In this document: in pieces, positions 15,756 to 23,507 of the stretch
Layout: every line of letters starts with the position of its first letter
How positions within the stretch are numbered: the first letter of the stretch is position 1
Source: Verrucomicrobiota bacterium
GTDB lineage: Bacteria; Verrucomicrobiota; Verrucomicrobiia; Limisphaerales; JAHEOI01
NCBI GenBank assembly: GCA_018610125.1
Contig: JAHEOI010000014.1
Span: forward strand, 1-33,925
Direction of reading: 5' to 3'
Length of the DNA: 33,925 nucleotides
Position numbers and translations under genes: made by a program
The notes under the pieces: model-generated
Databases searched by the model: none
What the model was told of the DNA's origin: nothing
The model's input: only the letters and a program-made list of their open reading frames with translations

Positions 15756-18374
15756 ATGCCGGATTCCGACGAGAGGCAAGATTCCGAAGGTCGCGCACCA
15801 CACCTCAGAAACGAGCGCATCGAGAACGTCAACGTCACCGACGAGATCAAGAATTCCTTTCTGGATTATTCGATGTCGGTGATCATTTCCCGTGCCCTGC
15901 CCGACGCACGGGATGGGCTGAAGCCGTCGCAAAGGCGTATCCTTTACGCCATGCACGAGCTCTCGCTCTATCCGGGACGGAGCCATTTCAAGTGCGCCAA
16001 AATCTGCGGTGATACCAGCGGGAACTACCATCCACACGGCGAGGCGGTCATTTATCCGACGCTGGTGCACATGGCTCAGCCTTGGTCGATGCGCGAGCCC
16101 CTGGTCGATGGCCAGGGCAATTTCGGATCGGTCGAAGGCGATCCACCCGCTGCGATGCGGTACACCGAAGCCCGCATGACCCATCTTGGGGCGGCGCTCA
16201 TGTATGACATGGACAAAGACACCGTCGACTTTGTCCCCAACTACGACGAGCGATTAACCGAGCCGACGGTCTTCCCCGCTGCCTTCCCGAACTTGATCGT
16301 TAATGGCGCGACCGGTATTGCCGTCGGGATGGCCACCAATATCCCGCCGCATAATATGAGCGAGGTCATCGACGGGATTTGCGCTCAAATCGACAATCCC
16401 CAGATCACCTCGAAGGAATTGGCCCGATATATCAAAGGCCCTGATTTCCCTACCGGCTGTGTGATTTGCGGTTATGACGGGATCAAGAAATACTTCGAGA
16501 CCGGTCGAGGCAGCGTTAAGGTCCGTGGGAAAGTCGGGGTCGAGCAGCTTCGCGGCGGTAAGGAGCAGATTGTCATTACCGAGATCCCCTACACCGTCAA
16601 CCGAGCCACGCTGGTGGAGCGTATTGCCGGGCTCGTGAACGATAAGGTGCTGACCGATGTCACAGCGGTCCGTGACGAATCGGACGAGAATACGCGGGTG
16701 GTTGTCGAGGTCAAGCGAGATGCGATCCCGAAGGTGGTGATCAACAACCTTTACAAGCATACGCAGCTTGAGACCTCGTTTGCGGCCAACATGCTCGCGA
16801 TCGATCACCAACGCCCGAAGGTGCTCAATATCAAGCAGTTGATCGATTGCTACATCGAGCATCGCCGGGAAGTCATCATTCGTCGGACTCGGTATGAGCT
16901 GCGCAAGGCGGAAGATCGTGCCGAAGTGCTTGAGGGCTACCTCATTGCCTTGGCCAACCTTGACGAATTCATTCGGATTATTCGGGAGTCCGCCGACCGG
17001 GATGAGGCGAGGACGCGCTTGCTGGAGTACAATTTTGATCGTGCGACCGTCGAGCAGTTGGGCATCCTCATCCGCAGTGAAGCCCGGCTTGTCGAGGGGC
17101 GCTACATGTTCAGTGTGGCGCAAGCCAATGCGATCCTCGATCTCCGGCTTTACCAATTGACCGGGCTCGAGCAGGACAAGGTCCGATCCGAATACGACGA
17201 GCTGCTCGAGAAGATCAAAGATTTGATCGATATCCTCGCCAAAGAGGAGCGGGTTTTGACGATCATCAAGGAGGAGCTTCGGGAAATCCAGAAAAAGCAT
17301 GGCAAGCCGAGGCGGACGGAAATCATCCCGGACGAAGGGGAGATGGCGATTGAAGACCTCATCGCCAATGAAGGGGTGATTATTACCATCACCCATAAGG
17401 GCCTCATCAAACGGACCAATCTGAGCTCCTACCGCTCACAGAAACGTGGAGGCAAGGGCGTTATCGGGATGGGGACGAAGGAGGCGCCCAGCGGTGACGG
17501 CGAATCCAGTGAGTTTATCGAGCATCTTTTTACCGCGAGCACCCACGATTATCTCCTGTTCTTTACCAACACAGGTCGTGTCTATGTCGAGCGCGTCCAT
17601 GAAATCCCCGATATGGGCCGAACCGCAAAAGGCCGCAGCATTGCCAACTTGCTTGAATTGCAGGCCAATGAGCATGTCGCTGCCTTGATCCGGGTTGTGG
17701 CCCGCTCGGGGGAAAATCGCCAGGACACAACATGGCAGCAAGGCGGCTTTCTCTTCTTTGCGACCCGGCATGGCAAGGTCAAAAAGACCGCCCTTTCCGA
17801 GTACGCCAATATCCGCAAAGGCGGGATCATCGCAATCGGGATTGAGGAAGGGGATACGCTGATCGATGTCAAATTGACCGGCGGTGACGACGACATCGTC
17901 ATGATCACACAGAAGGGCCAGAGCATCCGCTTTTCGGAAGAAGAGGTGCGCTCTGTGGGGCGTCCCGCTTCCGGTGTCCGCGGGATTGCCTTGGACAAGA
18001 AAGATGCCGTGGTGGCACTGGCCAAGGTGGTTTCGGATGCCACGCTCCTGGTGGCCAGCGAGAACGGAATCGGCAAACGGACAAATTTTGACGAGTATCG
18101 TAAGCAGACGCGAGGGGGCAAAGGGATTATCACGATGAAGTACAGCGATAAGACCGGCGATCTTATCGGAGGCCTTACCGTGAACGACGGGGATGAGATC
18201 ATGCTGATCACCAACGCCGGGCAAATGGTCCGAATGGGAGTGACCGATATTCGCCTGACCGGTCGCAACACGCAAGGGGTCAAGCTCGTCAACCTCGGTA
18301 AGCGAGATAAGCTCCATGCCCTCGCTCCGGTCGTCATTGATGATGACGACGAGGAGGAGGCTAAAGAGGAATAG
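15756..18374 (+). CDS. gyrA: DNA gyrase subunit A
   Basis: This 872-residue protein is the DNA-cleaving subunit. The breakage-reunion domain includes ALPDARDGLKPSQRRILYAM and the catalytic Tyr136 in AAMRYTEAR. The GyrA box QKRGGKG, near residue 565, begins the DNA-wrapping beta-pinwheel domain and separates it from ParC. The six-bladed C-terminal region follows, and the protein ends in an acidic tail (DDDDEEEAKEE). In the quinolone-interacting helix the sequence is HPHGEAVIYP, so the positions equivalent to E. coli Ser83 and Asp87 are Ala97 and Pro101. The ATG has a clear AGGAG ribosome site. Together with gyrB this forms a gyrBA operon. Confidence 0.98.
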   Translation: MPDSDERQDSEGRAPHLRNERIENVNVTDEIKNSFLDYSMSVIISRALPDARDGLKPSQRRILYAMHELSLYPGRSHFKCAKICGDTSGNYHPHGEAVIYPTLVHMAQPWSMREPLVDGQGNFGSVEGDPPAAMRYTEARMTHLGAALMYDMDKDTVDFVPNYDERLTEPTVFPAAFPNLIVNGATGIAVGMATNIPPHNMSEVIDGICAQIDNPQITSKELARYIKGPDFPTGCVICGYDGIKKYFETGRGSVKVRGKVGVEQLRGGKEQIVITEIPYTVNRATLVERIAGLVNDKVLTDVTAVRDESDENTRVVVEVKRDAIPKVVINNLYKHTQLETSFAANMLAIDHQRPKVLNIKQLIDCYIEHRREVIIRRTRYELRKAEDRAEVLEGYLIALANLDEFIRIIRESADRDEARTRLLEYNFDRATVEQLGILIRSEARLVEGRYMFSVAQANAILDLRLYQLTGLEQDKVRSEYDELLEKIKDLIDILAKEERVLTIIKEELREIQKKHGKPRRTEIIPDEGEMAIEDLIANEGVIITITHKGLIKRTNLSSYRSQKRGGKGVIGMGTKEAPSGDGESSEFIEHLFTASTHDYLLFFTNTGRVYVERVHEIPDMGRTAKGRSIANLLELQANEHVAALIRVVARSGENRQDTTWQQGGFLFFATRHGKVKKTALSEYANIRKGGIIAIGIEEGDTLIDVKLTGGDDDIVMITQKGQSIRFSEEEVRSVGRPASGVRGIALDKKDAVVALAKVVSDATLLVASENGIGKRTNFDEYRKQTRGGKGIITMKYSDKTGDLIGGLTVNDGDEIMLITNAGQMVRMGVTDIRLTGRNTQGVKLVNLGKRDKLHALAPVVIDDDDEEEAKEE

Positions 18375-18575
18375 CGGCCACACAGTGAAACGTCCTGGTC
18401 CTTTCGATCGGTTGGGAATAATCCACGCTGGTTGAAACTCCTCAAAGGGGATTGGCAGTGTTTTCGGACGACGTTGAAAGGGAGAGAAGCCTCACGTTCA
18501 GGGTCCGAAAGCAAATGTCAGCGATGGGATCGTGCTAGCGAAACGGAAACGAAACGAGTTATTGGAAACGCGATT

Positions 18576-19127
18576 ATGCCGAGACTTAAAAAGATTGAGC
18601 CGCAGGAAGCAACGGGAGAGGTGAAGCAATTATTTGATGAAGTGGAAAATAAGCTCGGGAAAATCCCGAATATTTTCCGGGGGATGGGCAATAGCGCCGC
18701 CGGACTTAAGGCCTATCTCTTCATGGCCGATTCGCTATCGAACGGTGAGCTTTCGCAGGCGGACCGGGAAGTGGTTTATTTGGCGGTGAGCCAGAAGAAC
18801 GAATGCCACTATTGTGTTTCGGCCCACACCACCATGGCCAAAAAAGCGGGGCTGACCGACGATCAAATCCTCTCCATTCGTCGGCATCAGCCGGAGAATC
18901 CGAAGCAACAGGCATTGGTCCGTTTTGTGACCCGTGTCATGGAGACCAAAGGCTTTGTGGAAGACGGTGAGCTGGAGGCCGTCAAGAATGCCGGCTACAG
19001 CGATGGGGAGATTACGGAAGCGATCGCCTACATTGGCCTGGCCACCTATTCCAACTTGTTCAACCATGTCTTTGGGACAGAGCTTGATTTCCCGGAAGCG
19101 CCGAAGCTTGAGGAACAGGCAGCCTGA
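18576..19127 (+). CDS. AhpD/carboxymuconolactone-decarboxylase-like CxxC protein
   Basis: The 183-residue protein starts at ATG 18576, because homology begins at MPRLKKIEP; the open frame extends upstream to 18432 but that part lacks family character. It carries the AhpD-type redox site ECHYCVSAH: Glu76, Cys77, Cys80 and His84. This is characteristic of peroxidase-related alkylhydroperoxidases in the carboxymuconolactone decarboxylase superfamily, all-helical proteins that act as disulfide relays or peroxidases. An exact substrate cannot be given. It follows gyrA after 201 bases, so it probably has its own promoter, and it ends just before a strong terminator. Confidence 0.88.
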   Translation: MPRLKKIEPQEATGEVKQLFDEVENKLGKIPNIFRGMGNSAAGLKAYLFMADSLSNGELSQADREVVYLAVSQKNECHYCVSAHTTMAKKAGLTDDQILSIRRHQPENPKQQALVRFVTRVMETKGFVEDGELEAVKNAGYSDGEITEAIAYIGLATYSNLFNHVFGTELDFPEAPKLEEQAA

Positions 19128-19151
19128 TAGGCCAGCCCGGGCTCAGGCCTC

Positions 19152-19199
19152 CGCTCAAAATGACGTCCCACGGGCAACGTCATTTTGAGCGCTTTTTTT
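19152..19199 (+). terminator. Rho-independent terminator after the AhpD-like gene
   Basis: Perfect 15-base inverted arms at 19152-19166 and 19177-19191 (CGCTCAAAATGACGT and its complement) enclose a 10-base loop. They are followed by seven T residues at 19193-19199. This is a strong terminator for the + strand. There is no equivalent T tract for the opposite strand. Confidence 0.88.
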
Positions 19200-19284
19200 G
19201 GGGGCGATAGTCCTGTATGGGCGCCCGCGTTGGGCTCCCGAGGTCTGCCCGCTAGCTTGTTGAGGATGAGTCAAGGTTTAGAAT

Positions 19285-19413
19285 GCCTTCGCAGAAGCGA
19301 AGGCGCGGACCGCAGCGGAGTGCGGTCCCTACCGCAACAGCGGTGGTAGGGTCGGCAGTCCCCTGCTGACCTTGATCGCCTTCATGCTTCGCATGGTCCG
19401 AGGCAACGCCTCG
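19285..19413. repeat. Cluster of six consecutive small hairpins
   Basis: Within 129 bases there are successive inverted repeats. They are 19285-19304 (8 bp, 4-base loop), 19307-19328 (8 bp, 6-base loop), 19327-19351 (7 bp outer stem with an inner 4 bp option), 19350-19371 (9 bp with one G:U, 4-base loop), 19384-19394 (4 bp, 3-base loop) and 19399-19413 (6 bp, 3-base loop). The middle stems share boundary bases. The last hairpin abuts the stop codon of the (-) gene starting at 20337. The segment lies between convergent genes and lacks coding character. It may be a repetitive extragenic element or serve RNA 3'-end protection. Confidence 0.65.
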
Positions 19414-20337
19414 CTAGGGTTGCGCCCGCCTGACACTGATTTGATAGAAGCGAGGTGTGCTCTTGTTGTCGATTGGGGCAATGTAGGTGTTTTCCGGAGG
19501 GGTGGCCTCAATATTGTCTTCGAGTGTTTCGAAGTCACCGCTGGGTGACTTGGAGACCTTAATGCTGTAAATGCGGTCTGGCGAGCTCTGCCAACGGAGG
19601 CGAATGCCTTCAGGGGCCAGAGCCACTTGAAGCGAGAAAACGGAGTCGCCTGCTTGCGGGTCTGTGCCGGCGATGAATTCCTCTTCGTTGGTCAATCTGT
19701 CGCCGTCCGGATTATCTTGGGCGGATTGGGAGAGATCGCCGAAATGCTCCTCTTCCCATTCATCCGGCAGGCCATCGCCGTCGGTGTCGGTGCTCTCTCC
19801 TTCAAACTGGACAGTCCCGAAGCTGATCCCCCCTTCGATGTCATCGAGCACGCGTCCTTCTGTCGTAACAAAGTTGGAGAAGCTCTCCTCCGTTCGGGCG
19901 AGTCCAAGGCTCAGATCGGGCGTTCCGGCCTCCGGCTTCGTGAAGGTGACAGTCCCGAGACGGATTTCATTTCCGCCCAGGCCGGCTTGCGGGCTCTCGG
20001 TATCAAGCCTGCCGCCGATCAAGAGGACCCGACTCGTTTCCGCCAGAATACGCGCCCCCGAGTACGGCTTGTTGTTTTTGCCGTCTCCGAAGTACCACTG
20101 CGCGCCATTCGTTTCGGCATCGATCGGCTCAACTTGGTCGGGATCGTAGCCGATACGGATACCGAAACTGTAAAGGGTCACATCAGGAGCATTTCCGAAA
20201 AGCTCCACGACGACCTGGTCGTCCTTCACGGTGCCTTCGGCAGACACATCCACTTCGGCGGCACCGACTGCTCCTGTTCCCGCGAAAGCGAGGGAGGCGA
20301 TGACGAGTGTGTTAATAGGATAGCTTAGCCTGGTCAT
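19414..20337 (-). CDS. Secreted protein with cohesin-like domain and calcium-binding C-terminal module
   Basis: From ATG 20337 the product is 307 residues with a clear signal peptide (hydrophobic core about 8-24, likely cut after VGA). A TTG ten codons upstream is the less likely start. Residues about 38-178 resemble a cohesin-type beta-sandwich: VVVELFGN, LYSFGIRIGYDPDQVEP, IRLGTVTFTK and ISFG. Next comes a thrombospondin-type-3/EF-hand-like calcium segment with DTDGDGLPDEWE (184-195) and NPDGDRLTNEEEF. It ends in a domain of about 75 residues closing with FYQISV. The cohesin assignment is from pattern only. It lies 60 bases downstream of a beta-helix gene with a dockerin-like C-terminus, so the products may bind each other. 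Confidence 0.65.
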   Translation of the reverse strand: MTRLSYPINTLVIASLAFAGTGAVGAAEVDVSAEGTVKDDQVVVELFGNAPDVTLYSFGIRIGYDPDQVEPIDAETNGAQWYFGDGKNNKPYSGARILAETSRVLLIGGRLDTESPQAGLGGNEIRLGTVTFTKPEAGTPDLSLGLARTEESFSNFVTTEGRVLDDIEGGISFGTVQFEGESTDTDGDGLPDEWEEEHFGDLSQSAQDNPDGDRLTNEEEFIAGTDPQAGDSVFSLQVALAPEGIRLRWQSSPDRIYSIKVSKSPSGDFETLEDNIEATPPENTYIAPIDNKSTPRFYQISVRRAQP

Positions 20338-20397
20338 GACTCGGTATTCGCGTTTGGGTTGTTTCAATAATAGGTGGTGCTTTGAGTGAGGCCTGGC

Positions 20398-22908
20398 CTA
20401 CTCACCGGCATTGACACCGCCGAATTGTGAGGCGAAGATAGCCAGGTCGTCGCCGTCCACATCCCCGTCTCCATCCAGGTCCGCGGAAGCGCCCGACGAT
20501 CCCTCCGATAGCTCAAGAGTGAGGTTTTCGTCAAACTGGTCTCGGTAGATCCGACCGAAACCCGTCGTGGTCCGAGCGCGTGCGTGTAGATCGAATTGAT
20601 AAGCGCAAGTATGCCACGGATCTAGATTCCCCGAGTCCGTGGAATTGAATACGGTCTCGGTGACGCCGTTCCAGGTCGGCCGTGAGCCGTCATTTTCACC
20701 TTCATACTGTTGCCGAACAATCCGGCCGCCGTTCTTATTACTCCCATATTCGACACCGATGTTGAAGCTATGCAGGTAGCCGTTCGGATGGCTGGCGGTG
20801 ATCTTGAAAGCGATATTTTCGGTCTCACTTGAAAGGTCGATAATGCCGCACTCTGGGACGGGTGAGCTGTCGTGCCGAACTTCGACAATTTTCGCCGTTA
20901 CGGGGGCATTGTCGATGACGAGCGTGATGCTGTCCTGCTCGTTGCTTGGCAATGAGACTTCATTCTTGTCTTTGTCGAAGGCCTTGATCTTGACCTGATA
21001 GATACCATTGGCAAAACGCCGGGTGTTCCAGATCATCTTCAAGTCGGGGTGGGCCCAATATCCTTCCTCGGTGCGTTCGTAGAGGCCATCCTCGTCCGGT
21101 CCGACATTGACGCGGCGCGCGTCGACACGCCCGGACGAGGAAACGAAGTAGCGCACCTTGGTGAGCGGATCATCCAACGGCTCGAACGCCGAGCTGTCCG
21201 GCGGCGTCCGACCACTCCACGGAGCGACAAGGATTTGATAGAATTCGACGTTGCCGTCGAACTCGCCAAACAGGCCGTTTAGCCATATCTTCCCGCCGAA
21301 TGGGGCATCATTGTAATCGGGAATCGAAAGCTCGCCGGCGGCCGCGTCGGAGACGTTGGCGAGACCCAAGCCCGTACCGTTTTGGGTGATTTGAGACACG
21401 GGAATATTGCCGACAGACGTAAACACGAAGCCGCTGGCGACGGGGCTCTCTCGGACTCCTTCTGTGCCGCTTGGGCCGCCGGTGTAGCCCATGTCGTTGC
21501 GGGAGCCGTCAGGATCGTCAAAGATGGATCTCGGATCGCCGGCGTCGATGCAAGGCGAGCCTTCGGTCAGGAGAAACCGGTCGGGAGCGGATTCATCGAA
21601 AAGCGGATCGGCCGAGATACTTCCGACACCGGCGGAAGCGGTGCTTCCGTCCTGGGCGTCATAGTCGCGAAAGGTGCTGTTCCAAACGTTGTTGTAGCTC
21701 AGCTTTGGTTTCGCATTGCTCAGTGCGGCGATGCCGACATTATTATTGACGACGATATTATTCTTGATGGTCGCGTCGGCTTGGCTGTAGCACCAGATGC
21801 CTTCGTTCTCGTTCTGAGCGACGGTGTTATTGATGACGCGGGTGCCGGCCGACTCTTTCCAAGCGATATAGATGCCAACCTCGTTACGGCAGACCCGGTT
21901 GTTGGCGATCAACGGTGTCGAATGCAGATTGACGATACCGTAGTCAATGATTTCGTTGTCCGTGTTCCCATTGTCGCAGACGAAATTGTTTTGAACGATG
22001 GCACTGGATCCGCCGCCGATTGCGATGCCATTCTTCGTGCCGGTGATCTTGTTTCCGGTAATCATGGGATCACCGCCGGTGATGTCGATTCCCACGATCG
22101 TCGGTTGCCCTTCTCCGGACCAAGTGAAGTGAAAGCCCTCCAATTTCGTGTCTGTAGCTTCGTCGGCTGTGACGATGGCGTCGCCGTTGCCTTCGACCGT
22201 CGTCTTTGCCTTGCCGGCTCCGACCACATCGACGCCGCTTCGCATGGAAAAGCTTTCTTGGAAGGTGCCTTCGGCGACTCGAACTGTTTGACCGGAATCC
22301 GCCGCGTCGATTGCGGCTTGGATCGACTCGCCCGATTCGACGAAAAGGTCCGCTGAATTCCCGGTTACTTCGATTTTGACACCTTGGCGGCGATGGGTAT
22401 CCAGCGGCGGCGAAGTCCCGTTGGTCTGAGAGACAGGGCAGGAAGTGTCCTCGGCGGGCACGGCGTAGAACACGCTGGCCGTGGGACCGGCCTCCTGGTT
22501 GATTTCAAATGTCACGGTGCTGAATTCCTCGATCGGGACGTTGCCAAAGTTGAAGGTCACCGGGACGCCTTCGTTCGAGTTGGCCGATAGCTCCACCCGT
22601 TCCGAGGGGCTTGCAATCACCTCGCCGTCGTAAGTCTCCTTCCGAGCGGTCAGGGAGAGGGTGTAATCGCCCGCGGTATTCGCCGCAAATTCCAGGGTCA
22701 CTGTGCCGAGACTGTGGCCCGGATATTCGGCTATGTAAAAGCCTCGGTCGATCAGATCGCCCGGCGAGCCCTCGCAGGAAATGAGTGTTTCACCCCGTAA
22801 GTCATCGGGGACCAAGCCGGTCAGACATGGAATGACTAAAAAGAGCCCGAGCTTGCCTAAAAGAGTCTGACGCCTGGGTAACAATCCTTTCGTTGGTAAT
22901 CCTTGCAT
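20398..22908 (-). CDS. Secreted right-handed beta-helix protein with dockerin-like C-terminal motif
   Basis: The 836-residue product has a basic N-terminus and hydrophobic segment (about 17-33) suggesting export. After a beta-rich N-terminal domain (about 40-185), residues about 193-480 read as a parallel beta-helix of the NosD/pectate-lyase-like type. ESIQAAIDAADSGQTVRVAEG opens it, Asn-rich coils such as ITGNKITG and IVVNNNVGIA follow, and DPLFD...GSPCIDAGDP closes it, as in DUF1565-like proteins. A beta-rich region follows, and the protein ends in ADLDGDGDVDGDDLAIF (809-825), a single dockerin/EF-hand-type calcium repeat. The ATG has AGGAG about 12 bases upstream. Substrate is unknown and no catalytic triad could be assigned, so it may be a binding or structural protein. 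Confidence 0.75.
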   Translation of the reverse strand: MQGLPTKGLLPRRQTLLGKLGLFLVIPCLTGLVPDDLRGETLISCEGSPGDLIDRGFYIAEYPGHSLGTVTLEFAANTAGDYTLSLTARKETYDGEVIASPSERVELSANSNEGVPVTFNFGNVPIEEFSTVTFEINQEAGPTASVFYAVPAEDTSCPVSQTNGTSPPLDTHRRQGVKIEVTGNSADLFVESGESIQAAIDAADSGQTVRVAEGTFQESFSMRSGVDVVGAGKAKTTVEGNGDAIVTADEATDTKLEGFHFTWSGEGQPTIVGIDITGGDPMITGNKITGTKNGIAIGGGSSAIVQNNFVCDNGNTDNEIIDYGIVNLHSTPLIANNRVCRNEVGIYIAWKESAGTRVINNTVAQNENEGIWCYSQADATIKNNIVVNNNVGIAALSNAKPKLSYNNVWNSTFRDYDAQDGSTASAGVGSISADPLFDESAPDRFLLTEGSPCIDAGDPRSIFDDPDGSRNDMGYTGGPSGTEGVRESPVASGFVFTSVGNIPVSQITQNGTGLGLANVSDAAAGELSIPDYNDAPFGGKIWLNGLFGEFDGNVEFYQILVAPWSGRTPPDSSAFEPLDDPLTKVRYFVSSSGRVDARRVNVGPDEDGLYERTEEGYWAHPDLKMIWNTRRFANGIYQVKIKAFDKDKNEVSLPSNEQDSITLVIDNAPVTAKIVEVRHDSSPVPECGIIDLSSETENIAFKITASHPNGYLHSFNIGVEYGSNKNGGRIVRQQYEGENDGSRPTWNGVTETVFNSTDSGNLDPWHTCAYQFDLHARARTTTGFGRIYRDQFDENLTLELSEGSSGASADLDGDGDVDGDDLAIFASQFGGVNAGE

Positions 22909-23243
22909 AGAACGTTGCTTCTCCTGGTCGTTTTTAGATGATTTTCTTTCCCGAGTGCCCAGACCGCAGTCTTGGCGGTAAAAATCGATCGAAATCGCTT
23001 AAGGGTCAAGCACGCACCATGCCAAAGGGCAAGCCATGCGAGCTGTTTGGCTCTGTGCTGCGACGTTGGGCCTGCCTCGGGGAAGTTGGTCTTGAAGTCT
23101 CTTTGGCTTGGGGGTGCAGTCCCAGGGCGGGGGTTTTTTTGGGCAAGTTGGCCCATAATTCGAATCGCATTTAATGCGTTGCGGACCTGTTGCTAAAAAA
23201 CCATGTCTATGGTGTCGCCGAAGCAAGTGATACCAGGTCGCAT
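22909..23243. other. Divergent intergenic region upstream of the beta-helix gene
   Basis: No gene is supported in these 335 bases. On the minus strand a possible -35 TTGACC (complement of 23004-23009) is followed 17 bases later by a weak -10 (complement of 22981-22986). This could drive the beta-helix gene. On the plus strand there is a seven-T run (23134-23140) and two minor hairpins, 23140-23155 and 23166-23178. No tRNA or riboswitch pattern was recognised. Confidence 0.4.
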
Positions 23244-23402
23244 ATGGCAACCACCTGGACGACAAAACAGGCGGTTGATAATGCCCGGCTCAAGACCGAA
23301 AAGATTGCGTTTGGCAAGTTGGTTGATGAGCTTGGAGCGACCTGGAAGGGGATCGTACAACAGTATGCCGAGACCGGCAGCGCGGCGTCTTCAGGAGAAT
23401 GA
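23244..23402 (+). CDS. Possible small protein of unknown function
   Basis: A 52-codon frame starts at ATG 23244 with AGG six to seven bases upstream. It encodes MATTWTTKQAVDNAR, then a Lys-rich amphipathic stretch with ELGATWKGIVQQYAE, and ends in a small Ser/Ala tail. Codon choice (ACC, GCC, GAG, AAG) is like that of neighbouring real genes. No signal peptide, membrane segment or known motif is visible. It precedes the sulfatase pair by 105 bases. It could be a real small gene or a chance frame. Confidence 0.3.
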   Translation: MATTWTTKQAVDNARLKTEKIAFGKLVDELGATWKGIVQQYAETGSAASSGE

Positions 23403-23507
23403 TGACACAGGGCGCAAGGGGAGTATTTCCTTGCCTGCCGGGCGGGGCATTGAGTACTCTTTGGGCGTCCAGATGAATGCGGTAACCCTCAACAGTAAGG
23501 ATTAGTC

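Noticed and set aside
18540..18556. Three tandem GAAACG units upstream of the AhpD-like gene
   Set aside because: They are very short and could be chance. No regulator-binding site is recognised.
21382..22356. 324-codon open frame antisense to the beta-helix gene
   Set aside because: The Asp/Val/Ala-rich product mirrors the repetitive Asn/Gly coding of the beta-helix on the other strand. It has no start signal or known motif.
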